Notes: generated from the sequence alone by a model not told the origin. A stretch of DNA of 32,897 nucleotides from Nitrosopumilaceae archaeon (GCA_021296175.1 JAGWAX010000005.1:1-32897), one strand, 5' to 3'. Numbered from the stretch's first letter, positions 7,914-16,442 are shown. Program-made: numbers and translations.

Positions 7914-8528
7914 TTAAGCATGTTACATAATTCGCCGACCTTACGGACAGAATGGGATTGCCGGGTGGCCGACAGACTCCTGTGGCGGCGTGCTGTAAGA
8001 TGTTGCCCGCCATCTTGGACAGGACGTGCCCGAACGCCGCGCCTCTGACTGGGACGCGCTTTGAACCCCAACAAGATCCGGCCGCGTGTGGCGGGCGGTG
8101 CACTACAGGGGACTGGCTGGCAGTTGCACTGTCAGGCCCTCATGGCTACCCCCCCGCAGATCCGCGGCATCCTATTGTACGTGCAGATCTTTCGTCTGAT
8201 CTCCTGACAGATGCCCTCCATCTTTTTGGGCATGCCAGAGTCACCGTACGTCCTCTTGAACGCCGATATTGCGATCTCTACAAGCCACTGCTACCCGTAA
8301 GGCATCAAGGTGCGTAACGCATCGTGCCTTGCTCGTACCCTCTGCACGTTTGGAGGCACGACTTGCTTACGGCCTGCTGTCGATGAACCGGCACGTCCAT
8401 CTACACTGGGTGGTTTGGGGCACGGCAGCGCTTCCTGTCCTGTTTGCGGGGCAGTCCAGCGGCCTGTACCATGCCGCAGAGCCATACCCTTCAAGCGGGG
8501 CGGTATGAAAAATTATGTAATACGTTAA
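7914..8528. mobile_element. Decayed IS4/IS5-type insertion sequence flanked by TTAA
   Basis: About 607 bases between two copies of TTAA (7914-7917 and 8525-8528). The ends carry inverted copies of 'ttacataatt' (7923-7932 and, on the other strand, 8511-8520), 5 and 4 bases inside the TTAA respectively. A disrupted transposase frame lies on the minus strand. The element separates the regulator promoter from the znuA promoter. The left end is similar to 32821-32868 at the window edge, which suggests a family of such elements. At about 600 bases it is shorter than a complete IS of this type, so internal sequence has been lost. Confidence 0.7.
8132..8494 (-). pseudogene. Transposase remnant (DDE, IS4/IS5 superfamily)
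   Basis: Reading leftward from 8494, the frame runs to a TAG at 8291-8293, then continues in the same frame as 'QWLVEIAISAFKRTYGD' and 'MEGICQEIRRKICTYNRM', and stops at 8132. The spacing of Tyr, two residues, a basic-residue site, three residues, Glu, six residues and Lys is the Y-(2)-R-(3)-E-(6)-K signature that contains the last catalytic acid of IS4/IS5 transposases. Here the Arg is replaced by Gln and the residue before it is the TAG stop. The upstream half is poorly preserved and the catalytic Asp residues cannot be placed. The gene cannot make an active enzyme. Confidence 0.72.
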
Positions 8529-8588
8529 TCTTTACTATTTGTTATTAAGTTATAAAGCTTTATTAATAACCACTTATGCCTATCATAC
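8529..8588 (+). promoter_or_regulatory. znuA promoter (first copy)
   Basis: 'TTACTAT' at 8532-8538 is followed by a TATA element 'tttattaata' (about 8559-8568), centred 25 bases before ATG 8589, so the transcript is probably leaderless. The TATA region and the next few bases ('tttattaataaccac') are identical before the second znuA. The heptamer is the candidate operator half shared with the NikR-like gene. Confidence 0.6.
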
Positions 8589-9638
8589 ATGGTGTCTAGG
8601 GCGGTCTACGCGGGTATCGCGATCGCAGTGATAATCCCGCTTGCCATATTTGTCGTATACAGCACCACGATAGAGCCGGAACCGGCAGATGTGCAAGACG
8701 TGACTCCGGTAGAGGAGCCAAAGATATTCGTATTATCATCGTTTTACCCAATTGAGCAGTTTGTAAGTAATGTGGGCGGGGACAGGATCGAGTCGGCGCT
8801 GGTTCTGCCGCCGGGCGCCGAGCCGCATGACTGGGAACCCACGGTCAAGGATGTCCAGAATATGAAGAGCGCAGACGTTGTCGTGATTAACGGAATCGGG
8901 TTTGAGACGTGGGTGGAGAGTCTGGGAGACATCGGGTTTGAGGGCGTCTTGATTGATACCAGCAAGGGAATAGAGGTGATGGAGGCAGTGGAGGGCGCAC
9001 ATGGCCATGAAGACGAAGACGAAGACCACGGCATGGAGGCCAAGGAGGACGATGACGACGACGACCACGGCATGGAGGCCAAGGAGGACGATGAGGACGA
9101 AGATCACCACGAAGATGAGCTGCTCGGCGATCCCCACATATGGTTGAACCCTGTTCTCGTCCAGATACAGGTACAGAATATCGCCGACGGGCTTTCAGAG
9201 GCCGATCCCAAAAACGCCGACTACTATCAGGAAAACGCCGACAGGTACATCGCAGAGCTGCAGCAGCTGGACTCTGACATCAGGGCCGGGCTGGAGTCGT
9301 GCTCCCGTGAGTTTGTAGCGTTCCACCAGGCGTTTACCTACTTTACATTAGAGTATGGCTTGGTCCAGCACACCATACTCAAGTCGGCAACCCCCCATAG
9401 TGAGGTCGCCCCGAGAACGCTCCAGGCCGTAATTGAGACTGCCAAGGCGCAGGGCATAGACGTCATATTCACCGAAGAGGCAGTCGATCCTAGGACCGCA
9501 CAGGTTGTTGCAGATGAGATAGGCGGAAGCGTTATGGTCTTGTCGCCACTTGAGATTGGAGAGCCTGGCGAGACGTACGTATCCAAAATGTACAATAACC
9601 TCGAGAACCTTCAGGTAGCATTATGCCACGACCAATAG
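8589..9638 (+). CDS. znuA: Zinc ABC transporter substrate-binding protein, copy 1
   Basis: 349 residues of the cluster A-I (ZnuA/TroA) family. Residues 5-27 are an N-terminal membrane anchor or signal without a lipobox Cys. Probable metal ligands are H80 in 'AEPHDWEP', H183 in 'DPHIWLNP', H246 in 'AFHQAF' and an acidic residue near 'FTEEAVDP'. Between residues 138 and 176 is a loop rich in His, Asp and Glu, typical of zinc-specific members, containing a 13-residue tandem repeat 'DHGMEAKEDDDDD' (39-bp DNA repeat, 9024-9101). It captures zinc outside the membrane for ZnuB/ZnuC. Its end overlaps znuC by 16 bases. A second, diverged copy lies at 11903. Confidence 0.93.
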   Translation: MVSRAVYAGIAIAVIIPLAIFVVYSTTIEPEPADVQDVTPVEEPKIFVLSSFYPIEQFVSNVGGDRIESALVLPPGAEPHDWEPTVKDVQNMKSADVVVINGIGFETWVESLGDIGFEGVLIDTSKGIEVMEAVEGAHGHEDEDEDHGMEAKEDDDDDDHGMEAKEDDEDEDHHEDELLGDPHIWLNPVLVQIQVQNIADGLSEADPKNADYYQENADRYIAELQQLDSDIRAGLESCSREFVAFHQAFTYFTLEYGLVQHTILKSATPHSEVAPRTLQAVIETAKAQGIDVIFTEEAVDPRTAQVVADEIGGSVMVLSPLEIGEPGETYVSKMYNNLENLQVALCHDQ

Positions 9639-10390
9639 AGGTCTCCAATCTAAGCGTGGGCTATGCCGGAGTGCCGGCCCTTGAGAACGTGTCATTTGCG
9701 GTGGACCAGGGAGAGTTTCTTGGTATAATAGGGCCCAACGGAGCGGGTAAGTCCACACTCTTTGCATGCATGCTTGGACTCAACACGCAGTATACCGGAA
9801 CGGTAAGGATATTCGGGCAGGACATACATAGGTCTAGGAGTCCACTCAGAAAGATCGGATACGTGCCGCAGATGGTGCACTTTGAACGAAACTTTCCCAT
9901 TACGGTCCGGGAGGTAATACGACTGGGAATGTGGCACGGCGTGCAGGAAGAGCGAGTAGACGAGGTGATGCGCGAGTTGTGGATACATGAGCTTGCGGAT
10001 CGGCGGATTGGGGAGCTCTCCGGGGGGCAGCAGCAGCGCGTATTTATTGCAAAGGCCATAGTAAATGATCCCCAGCTGCTCATTCTGGACGAGCCCGTCA
10101 CGGGCATAGACCAGCCCAGCATGAACCTGTTTTATGGAATACTGAAGGATCTCAACTCAAACCACGGGATAACCATCGCGTGGTCGTCGCACGATCTTGA
10201 CACCATAAACATGATGTCAAGTCACGTGGTATGCCTGAACCGTACGTTGCACTTTCACGGTGCTGCCAAGGCGTTCTTCTCTGACGAGAAACTGGTACAG
10301 ATCATGTGCAAGTGCACCGACCCCTCTGAATGCACGGATCACAAGTGCGACGTTGCCGAACCCCCGCCCATAAGAAATGAAGCCTCGTGA
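9623..10390 (+). CDS. znuC: Zinc ABC transporter ATP-binding protein
   Basis: 255 residues. Walker A 'GPNGAGKST' (37-45), signature 'LSGGQ' (132-136), Walker B 'LLILDEP' and the switch histidine H190 in 'SSHD' are all present, so it should be an active ATPase powering zinc import. The start ATG lies within the end of znuA, indicating coupled translation. The C-terminal tail has four cysteines (C229, C231, C237, C242) and H240 within 14 residues, a potential metal site that is not part of the core ABC domain. It could let the ATPase sense metal, but this is inference. Confidence 0.94.
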   Translation: MPRPIEVSNLSVGYAGVPALENVSFAVDQGEFLGIIGPNGAGKSTLFACMLGLNTQYTGTVRIFGQDIHRSRSPLRKIGYVPQMVHFERNFPITVREVIRLGMWHGVQEERVDEVMRELWIHELADRRIGELSGGQQQRVFIAKAIVNDPQLLILDEPVTGIDQPSMNLFYGILKDLNSNHGITIAWSSHDLDTINMMSSHVVCLNRTLHFHGAAKAFFSDEKLVQIMCKCTDPSECTDHKCDVAEPPPIRNEAS

Positions 10391-10459
10391 CATTGGTGGG
10401 TGGTTGCAGGTGATTATGGCCATGACAGCGGCAAGCAGCAATGCGTGTGGGGGAATATA

Positions 10460-11278
10460 ATGGTCTTTGAGGTGCTCGAGTACGACTTTATGCAGCGGGC
10501 GCTCTTGTCAGGCACCACCATCGCTGTGCTGTGTTCTGTAGTCGGCATGTTCTTGGTGCTGAGGCGCTACTCGCTGTTCGGTGACGCCATAGCCCACTCC
10601 TCGTTTGGCGGCGTGGCTCTGGGGCTCTTTATGGGCATCTACCCGCTGTGGATGGCGTACGTGGTATCCATAATCAGCGCCGTGCTGATCACGCGGATCC
10701 GGGAAAAGTTCGACGTGTCCGGAGACGCGGCAATCGCGGTGATGCTGTCGTCCGGGATAGCGGTGGCGCTGGTCATCATAGGACTGGCCGGGGGGTTCTC
10801 AATTGACATATTCAGCTTTCTGTTTGGAAGTATACTGCTTGTAAGCGCCCATGACACCATACTGGTCCTGGCAATGACCGGCTCCATCCTGCTTGTCATA
10901 CTGGCGCTCTTCAGGCAGATACTGTACTCTACGTTTGACGAAAAGCAGGCAAAGGTGAGTGGAATACACGTGGAGCGGATAAACTACCTGGTAGTGTTTA
11001 TGGCGGGGCTGACCGTGGTCACTGCAATACAGCTCGTAGGGGTGCTGCTCATATCTGCACTTTTTGTCATACCAAACGTCACTGCCATGATGCTGGGGCG
11101 CGGGTTTCAGAGCACGATTATCATATCGATCGTGATCTCCATATCGTCTGTAATTGCGGGGATAATGCTGTCGTATTCCCTGAATATAGCCCCTGCCGGA
11201 AGCATAGTCCTCCTGTCAATATGCATGCTTGGGGCCTCGATGGCGGCAAAGTCGACCGGACTGTTTGCCCGGCGGTAG
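10460..11278 (+). CDS. znuB: Zinc ABC transporter permease
   Basis: 272 residues with about eight hydrophobic segments, the ABC-3 (ZnuB/MntB) family. Hallmarks are 'SLFGDAIAHSSFGGVALG' near residue 40, the family's conserved cytoplasmic loop contacting the ATPase, and 'QLVGVLLISALFVIPNVTA' near residue 195. ATG 10460 is preferred over an in-frame GTG at 10400, because the extra residues lack family similarity. It lies 69 bases after znuC in the same operon. Its last 180 bases are also found, decayed, at about 12970-13198. Confidence 0.93.
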   Translation: MVFEVLEYDFMQRALLSGTTIAVLCSVVGMFLVLRRYSLFGDAIAHSSFGGVALGLFMGIYPLWMAYVVSIISAVLITRIREKFDVSGDAAIAVMLSSGIAVALVIIGLAGGFSIDIFSFLFGSILLVSAHDTILVLAMTGSILLVILALFRQILYSTFDEKQAKVSGIHVERINYLVVFMAGLTVVTAIQLVGVLLISALFVIPNVTAMMLGRGFQSTIIISIVISISSVIAGIMLSYSLNIAPAGSIVLLSICMLGASMAAKSTGLFARR

Positions 11279-11346
11279 GCTCGCCGTCACGCCATCCGGC
11301 CTCCCCCCTGTTGTACACTGCCTTCACATGGAACGGCGGGGCGGTA
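11279..11346 (-). pseudogene. Duplicated 3' tail of the CopC/CopD fusion gene
   Basis: Immediately after znuB, the DNA resembles 13196-13260, the last codons of the large minus-strand CopC/CopD gene. Read leftward it encodes 'FHVKAVYNRGEAGWRDGEP', matching 'FYVKAVRDRRRLDGM' at the true C-terminus. No upstream part of that gene is recognisable here. It marks one end of a tandem duplication that covered the zinc transporter and the end of its neighbour. Confidence 0.65.
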
Positions 11347-11855
11347 GGCCCGTAGAACTCCACGAGCTGCTAGGCAAAGCCTGTGTATACGGCCGTGTGC
11401 GAACGGCCTTGATGCCGACGTCTTGGGACACGAGGGTATGCAGTTTAGAACGGCTGCCATCTTCTGTGTACAGTACTGGTGTTACATTTTCTGCCGTCCC
11501 CGACGTCTTTTGCATGGCACTTTTGTGCAAGCGGCTCCATCATCTCCTGCCATCTGCCTTGCTGTACATGCGAGGTAGTCGTCGTCGTCACTACATCCAC
11601 GCGACCGCTTCCGCGGTTTGATGCAATGCCGTCAGAATCGTCACCGTCGTGCATAGCAGGAAATGCTGCGCCATCCTGCCGGCCGTATCCGTCTTTTCCC
11701 GTCGTCGACAAACTCCCTGGTTCCAGCTCTGCCCGTCTTGGATCCGCTGGCAGAACCTAGGGATCTCGATGCGAGTCCAGTCGGATAGCGTCTGGCCGTT
11801 GAGGCTGCAGCACGCGGCTATGCTTGTTATATTAATTGTAATTTCTTAATAATTA
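11347..11855. other. Apparently non-coding stretch between the duplicated units
   Basis: About 510 bases follow the duplicated tail. Short open frames occur on both strands, but none has a credible start, hydrophobic pattern or family resemblance. Base composition is like its surroundings until the AT-rich znuA2 promoter begins near 11826. I see no structured RNA or transposase signature, although the stretch may be decayed coding DNA. Confidence 0.4.
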
Positions 11856-11902
11856 TTACTATCTTTCAAAGATTTATTAATAACCACCTGCGTACACTGT
11901 GC
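11856..11902 (+). promoter_or_regulatory. znuA promoter (second copy)
   Basis: 'TTACTAT' at 11856-11862, then 'tttattaata' at about 11873-11882, centred 25 bases before ATG 11903. The TATA segment is identical to the first copy. The heptamer is 10 bases closer to TATA than in copy 1, one helical turn, so a bound regulator could occupy the same face of the DNA. Confidence 0.55.
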
Positions 11903-12925
11903 ATGGTATCCAAGGCGGTCTACGCGGGCATCGCGATCGCAGCGATAATCCCGCTTGCCATATTTGTCGTATACGGCACCACGATAGAGCCAGAACCAGC
12001 TTATGTGCAAGGCGCGGCTCTGGCAGATGAGCCAAGGATACTAGTATTGTCGTCATTTTATCCAATTGGGCAGTTTGTAAACAACGTGGGTGGGGACAGG
12101 ATCGAGTCGGCACTGGTTCTGCCGCCGGGCGCCGAGCCGCATGACTGGGAGCCCACCGTCAAGGACGTCCAGCGTATGAGGGGCGCAGACGTTGTCGTGA
12201 TTAATGGAATCGGGTTTGAGACGTGGGTGGAGAGTCTGGAAGACATCGGATTTGAGGGCGTCCTGATTGATACCAGCGAGGGAATAGAGGTGATGGAGAT
12301 AGCTGAGGGGACACGCAGCCACGGCCATGGAGGCGAAGAAGGCGACGGCCACGGCATGGCGGTTAGGGATGATGATGATGATGGCGACGACGGCTACGGA
12401 GACAAGATGCTCGGCGATCCCCACATATGGCTGAGTCCGGTTCACGCCCAGGTACAGGTACAGAATATCGCCGATGGGCTTTCAGAGGCCGATCCCAAAA
12501 ACGCTGACTACTATCAGGAAAACGCCTACAGGTACATCGCAGAGCTGCAGCAGCTGGACTCTGACATCAGGGCCGGGTTGGAGTCGTGCTCCCGTGAGTT
12601 TGTAGCGTACCACTATGCGTTTGCCTACTTTTCAGCAGAGTATGATCTGGTCCAGCACGTCATACTAAATTCGATGACCCCGCACGGCGAGATAGCCCCG
12701 AGAACGCTCCAGGATGTGATTGAGACTGCCAGAGCGCAGGGCCTAGACGTCATATTCACCGACGAGGCAGCCGATCCCAAGACAGCGCAGGTTGTTGCAG
12801 ACGAGATAGGCGGACAGGTCCTGATTTTATCGCCGCTTGAGATTGCACAGCCCGGCACTACATACATGTCCAAAATGTATGAAAACCTTGAGAGCCTCCA
12901 GACGGCGCTGTGCCGCGACCAGTAG
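11903..12925 (+). CDS. znuA: Zinc ABC transporter substrate-binding protein, copy 2
   Basis: 340 residues, a close paralogue of the protein at 8589 with most of its length aligned without gaps. The ligand histidines H80, H174 and H237 are kept. The acidic/His loop (about 138-163) has diverged: it contains 'HGHGGEEGDGHGM' followed by a short Asp run and lacks the 13-residue repeat of copy 1. Sequence similarity to copy 1 continues past the stop into what was the start of znuC, after which the transporter genes are missing. The protein probably works with the intact ZnuB/ZnuC of copy 1, perhaps with different affinity. Confidence 0.92.
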   Translation: MVSKAVYAGIAIAAIIPLAIFVVYGTTIEPEPAYVQGAALADEPRILVLSSFYPIGQFVNNVGGDRIESALVLPPGAEPHDWEPTVKDVQRMRGADVVVINGIGFETWVESLEDIGFEGVLIDTSEGIEVMEIAEGTRSHGHGGEEGDGHGMAVRDDDDDGDDGYGDKMLGDPHIWLSPVHAQVQVQNIADGLSEADPKNADYYQENAYRYIAELQQLDSDIRAGLESCSREFVAYHYAFAYFSAEYDLVQHVILNSMTPHGEIAPRTLQDVIETARAQGLDVIFTDEAADPKTAQVVADEIGGQVLILSPLEIAQPGTTYMSKMYENLESLQTALCRDQ

Positions 12926-13198
12926 GAGCTGGTGTGTGGACGGATGGCGCCTGTTCTTCCAGTATCTGGTCGCCGCCATAATACTTGGGGGCGCGGGTTT
13001 CAGAGCACGGCTGCCCTGTAGATCGGGATCTCCGCATCCCCCGTAATTGTTGGATGATGGGTGGGGGGGAGGGGAAAGAGAAAGATAATGCCGCCGTATT
13101 CCCTGTATGCCGCCCCTGTTGGAAGCACAGTTCTCCTGTCAGTATGACGCTTGGGGCCCCAATGGCGGCAGAGTCAACCGGATCGCTCGCCGGGCGGC
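12926..13198 (+). pseudogene. Remnant of duplicated znuC start and znuB 3' end
   Basis: The bases around the znuA2 stop still align with the first codons of znuC ('gtgccgcgaccagta' against 'atgccacgaccaata'). From about 12970 the DNA matches the 3' end of znuB: it shares 'gcgcgggtttcagagcacg', then the codons for 'MLGASMAAKSTG' appear as 'TLGAPMAAESTG', up to the CopC/CopD gene. All of znuC after its first codons and most of znuB are deleted, and the rest carries substitutions and frame changes. It cannot encode a permease. Confidence 0.8.
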
Positions 13199-16100
13199 AT
13201 ACTCATCAGCATGCCGTCCAGCCTCCTCCTGTCGCGCACGGCCTTCACATAGAACAATGAGGCTGCCATCACTCCCAAGGCCATCATGGGCGAGACGAGG
13301 TCCGCGTACTTGACCTCGTATGCGGGTTCCTCCTGCTGCCCCTGCGCGCTGTACATGCTGGGCCTCTCGGAGACGTACACGGCCCCTACCTTGCCTCCCC
13401 TCTGCTCTGCAAACCATATGTTTCCGTCGCCGTCGGACTCTACAAACTGCACAAACGACGTGGCGGTCGGAACCTCCACCTCGGCCATGTCCCCGTTGCG
13501 CGGGTCAATGACGCCTATGACGTCTATGGTGTGCTGCGCAAACCAGACGTTGCCGTACCTGTCAAAGGCCATTCCGAACGGAAGCGCGTCGGCGTCTTGC
13601 ACCTCGTACCTTGCAAGCGTGTCCAGCACGGGATCAAACCTTGCGACTGCAAGGCCCGTGTGCTCCGTGATCCAGAGGCCTCCCCCCTCCGACTCATCCT
13701 CAAAGAGGAGGGCCTCCGGTGCCTCGAGCGGCCGGTCGGGGCCGATTACCTGCGTCAGGCTGCCGTCGCCGGGATCAATGTACCCGACGGTCCCGGTTCC
13801 CGTGGCCGTATACCACATCATACCGCCGGGCCCCTCCGCCAGCGCGAACGGAAACGAGTCGCGGCCCGGGACGTGAACCTCGTCAAACTCTCCGGACTGC
13901 GTGTCATACCTTGCTATCAGCCCCTTGTTTATCACGGTGAACCACACGTCGCCGTTCCCGTCGGACTCGATAAAAAATGGCACGGCCCTCTCGTCCGTCG
14001 GATCCGACCGGGGCTGCCTTGACTCAAAGTCCGGCGTCTTTATGGTGGTTATGACATAACCGCCGCTGCCGCCGCTGCCCTGCTGCCTCGCGTACCCGAT
14101 CTGGCCGCCCCTGCTGTCGGTAAACCATATGCTGCGGTCCTTTTCGTTATATGTGACAAACGACGACGAGACGCCCTCAAACCCGTGGGGGGTAGCTGTG
14201 CCGGTCCCCGTGTCGACCTGCCACAGGCGCGGCGCCGACGCGTCGGTGAACCAGACGCTCCCCGCATGGTCGTACGCGGCATGAAGCGGACTTGTGCCAT
14301 TGGCAGGAAGCTCGTACTCTGCGAGCGTGACGTCCATGTCGTCCAGGCTGGGCCTCGCGGTTATGTCGAGGCGCACCGCCTCGTTTGCGCCCTGCGTGCG
14401 CTGGGCCTCTATCTCGACGAGCCACTGGCCCGAGAATGCAAGCGTGAGCACCCCCTGGTATGTGACGGAGTCCACTGCCGCTTCCCCCGCCTTGTCCCGC
14501 GTTACATCCCGCAGGTCAAGCTCGATGGGTGGTATGTCCCTGGCTGGGTTCGACGCCTTTGCCTTTATCCTGTCCAGATCGTCCAGAACCGTCTGATCCG
14601 CGCCCGAGGCCGTTATGATGATGCCGTTCTCCCCGGTGGCAAACGGGGTTATCTCTATGTCGAACCTCACGTTCTCGGAGAACTTGGTCACGGCAAACCC
14701 CGCATATGTCTGCTGCGCGTCGGCGCTCCGTATCTCGCCTGCGGGAAGCGTCCCGTTGGTGAGTACTGCCACGACCACCAAAAGTGTTATTCCGAGCGCC
14801 GCGTCTACCTTGAGCGTCCTGCTGAGCCTGCCGTATACCCGGGGCTTTCTTGATGCTGCAATGTCGGACTCCGCCCTCTTCTGTATGGTGTACTGGACGA
14901 GCCCGCCCATGCCCACCATGATCGACGCGATTGCGACCTTTAGTATGATTAGCCTGCCAAATACCGATTCGGTAATCATGCCCACATCACTCTCCAGCGT
15001 CCACAGCAGGGTGGGGCCCGTCACTATGACTATCCCCACCGATACGATGAATATGGCAGAGAACCTCGGGATTGCGGCCAGGCTGAGCCGGTCCCTAGCG
15101 TCGGGAAATCCCGAGAGTGCGGGCAGGAGTCCGAACACGATGTATATTATTCCACCTATCCATATTCCTGCCACTATGTTGTGGATATAGTCCAGGGTTA
15201 CCGCCTCGGCCGTCTCCGTCGCCGCGCCGTGCCCTGACATGCTTGACGTCAGCATGAGGGCCAGCGCGGCCGCCAGCATGGCCGCGTGCATCGTCTTTGG
15301 CCTCGACCTGCCCGTCCTGTTGGCGGCAAACCATATGCCAAACAGAGCCATGGTAATTATCATTCTTGCAAGCCATATCATGCCAAACTGGGTCTGGACT
15401 GTCTCCACGAGCCCGGACTCCAGCCTTGACATCTGTAGTGCGATTACCATCATGTCCGACGCCAGCACGAGCAGCAGGCCCGCCCCCGTAAGCTGCATGA
15501 ACCTCTTGTTGTGTTCTAGATCCATTGCCGACGATGTCGACGATTCGTCCCCGCCGCGCCGCTTGCCCCTGCCCGCTTCCCAGACTACGATTGCCGCCAC
15601 CGCGGCCCCCACTATTATGGTCTGGCCCACTATTCCTGGGAGCTCGGCGCCCGCCTCGGGCAGGAACAGCAGTTCTGTCGGCTTTTCCTGCAACAATAGC
15701 TCGGGATCTATCGTTGCCCCTCCCACGCCAAACAGAAAGACGCCGGGAACCAGGTGGCCGTCCACCTTTGAGAGCACCTTTGTAGAGACTGTGTAGACCC
15801 CATCCTCAAGGGGCGGCGTCGAGACAGCCAGCGCCAGATCCTTGTGGTAGTACGTGAGGTCCCTGTTGTCGATGCGCTCCCCCCTGTCGTTAATGACCTT
15901 GATCTCGCTGAACTCTATGTCCACCGATTCTGAAAAGTATACTATCACCTCGACTGTCCCGGCGGGCGCGTTCTGGGCCGTACTTGGGATGGTCTGGTCT
16001 ATGTATGGGTGGGCAGATGCGAGCGGAACCGCGGGCGACGCCAGCATGAGGGGTATTGCTAGGACCGCCAGCAGGATCATGACCCGCGCGGCCTTGGCGG

Positions 16101-16230
16101 CAGTGTTGGCAGTAGCCGGCGCCGATGACGGTGATGATGATGACGACGACGACAACGATGACGCGCGCAGTGGAGGGCTTGCCGCCGCGCCCCTTTTTGC
16201 GGCCTGCATAGGAAGTGACATGATCCGCAT
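13174..16230 (-). CDS. CopC-CopD copper protein fused to a Vgb/NHL-like beta-propeller
   Basis: 1018 residues. After a Ser-rich cytoplasmic N-terminus and a signal helix (about 50-72) comes a CopC domain beginning at H74 in 'AHPYID' and including H159 in 'VDGHLVPGVF'. A membrane segment near 200-216 is followed by a CopD domain (about 245-495) with 'MSGHGA' (H334) and 'YIHNIVAGIWIGG' (H350). Residues 500-630 form a beta-rich domain. Residues 640-965 contain seven 'GNVWFA/WFTD'-type blades like virginiamycin B lyase propellers. A last membrane helix lies near 978-1000. CopC binds copper outside the membrane and CopD is thought to carry it inward; the propeller's role is unknown. ATG 16230 fits a TATA box at 16254-16261. 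The 3' end overlaps the znuB remnant. Confidence 0.87.
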   Translation of the reverse strand: MRIMSLPMQAAKRGAAASPPLRASSLSSSSSSSPSSAPATANTAAKAARVMILLAVLAIPLMLASPAVPLASAHPYIDQTIPSTAQNAPAGTVEVIVYFSESVDIEFSEIKVINDRGERIDNRDLTYYHKDLALAVSTPPLEDGVYTVSTKVLSKVDGHLVPGVFLFGVGGATIDPELLLQEKPTELLFLPEAGAELPGIVGQTIIVGAAVAAIVVWEAGRGKRRGGDESSTSSAMDLEHNKRFMQLTGAGLLLVLASDMMVIALQMSRLESGLVETVQTQFGMIWLARMIITMALFGIWFAANRTGRSRPKTMHAAMLAAALALMLTSSMSGHGAATETAEAVTLDYIHNIVAGIWIGGIIYIVFGLLPALSGFPDARDRLSLAAIPRFSAIFIVSVGIVIVTGPTLLWTLESDVGMITESVFGRLIILKVAIASIMVGMGGLVQYTIQKRAESDIAASRKPRVYGRLSRTLKVDAALGITLLVVVAVLTNGTLPAGEIRSADAQQTYAGFAVTKFSENVRFDIEITPFATGENGIIITASGADQTVLDDLDRIKAKASNPARDIPPIELDLRDVTRDKAGEAAVDSVTYQGVLTLAFSGQWLVEIEAQRTQGANEAVRLDITARPSLDDMDVTLAEYELPANGTSPLHAAYDHAGSVWFTDASAPRLWQVDTGTGTATPHGFEGVSSSFVTYNEKDRSIWFTDSRGGQIGYARQQGSGGSGGYVITTIKTPDFESRQPRSDPTDERAVPFFIESDGNGDVWFTVINKGLIARYDTQSGEFDEVHVPGRDSFPFALAEGPGGMMWYTATGTGTVGYIDPGDGSLTQVIGPDRPLEAPEALLFEDESEGGGLWITEHTGLAVARFDPVLDTLARYEVQDADALPFGMAFDRYGNVWFAQHTIDVIGVIDPRNGDMAEVEVPTATSFVQFVESDGDGNIWFAEQRGGKVGAVYVSERPSMYSAQGQQEEPAYEVKYADLVSPMMALGVMAASLFYVKAVRDRRRLDGMLMSMPPGERSG

Positions 16231-16442
16231 TTACCCGAATGTATGCGTTGCCACAAATAAACGCATTTCGTTTCCCACATGGGCCGCACCCCGTCGCATC
16301 ATACTTTTTCAATCTGCGGTTTTTCAGGCTCCGCGATGATCGCACCGCGCACGTTTTTTGGAACTTGCTGTGGTACATTTTTGAAAGTTCTGCAGTTACT
16401 TCCCGCGTAAATATAATAAGCCATTATGACTGAAATGGTGTG
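16231..16442. promoter_or_regulatory. Divergent promoter region of the copper fusion gene and its neighbour
   Basis: Leftward, 'tttatttg' (plus-strand 16254-16261) is centred about 27 bases before ATG 16230. Rightward, 'taaatataataa' (about 16407-16418) is centred about 30 bases before ATG 16443. Both genes therefore have probable leaderless or short-leader starts. The 145 bases between the two boxes hold no gene I can support. Confidence 0.55.
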
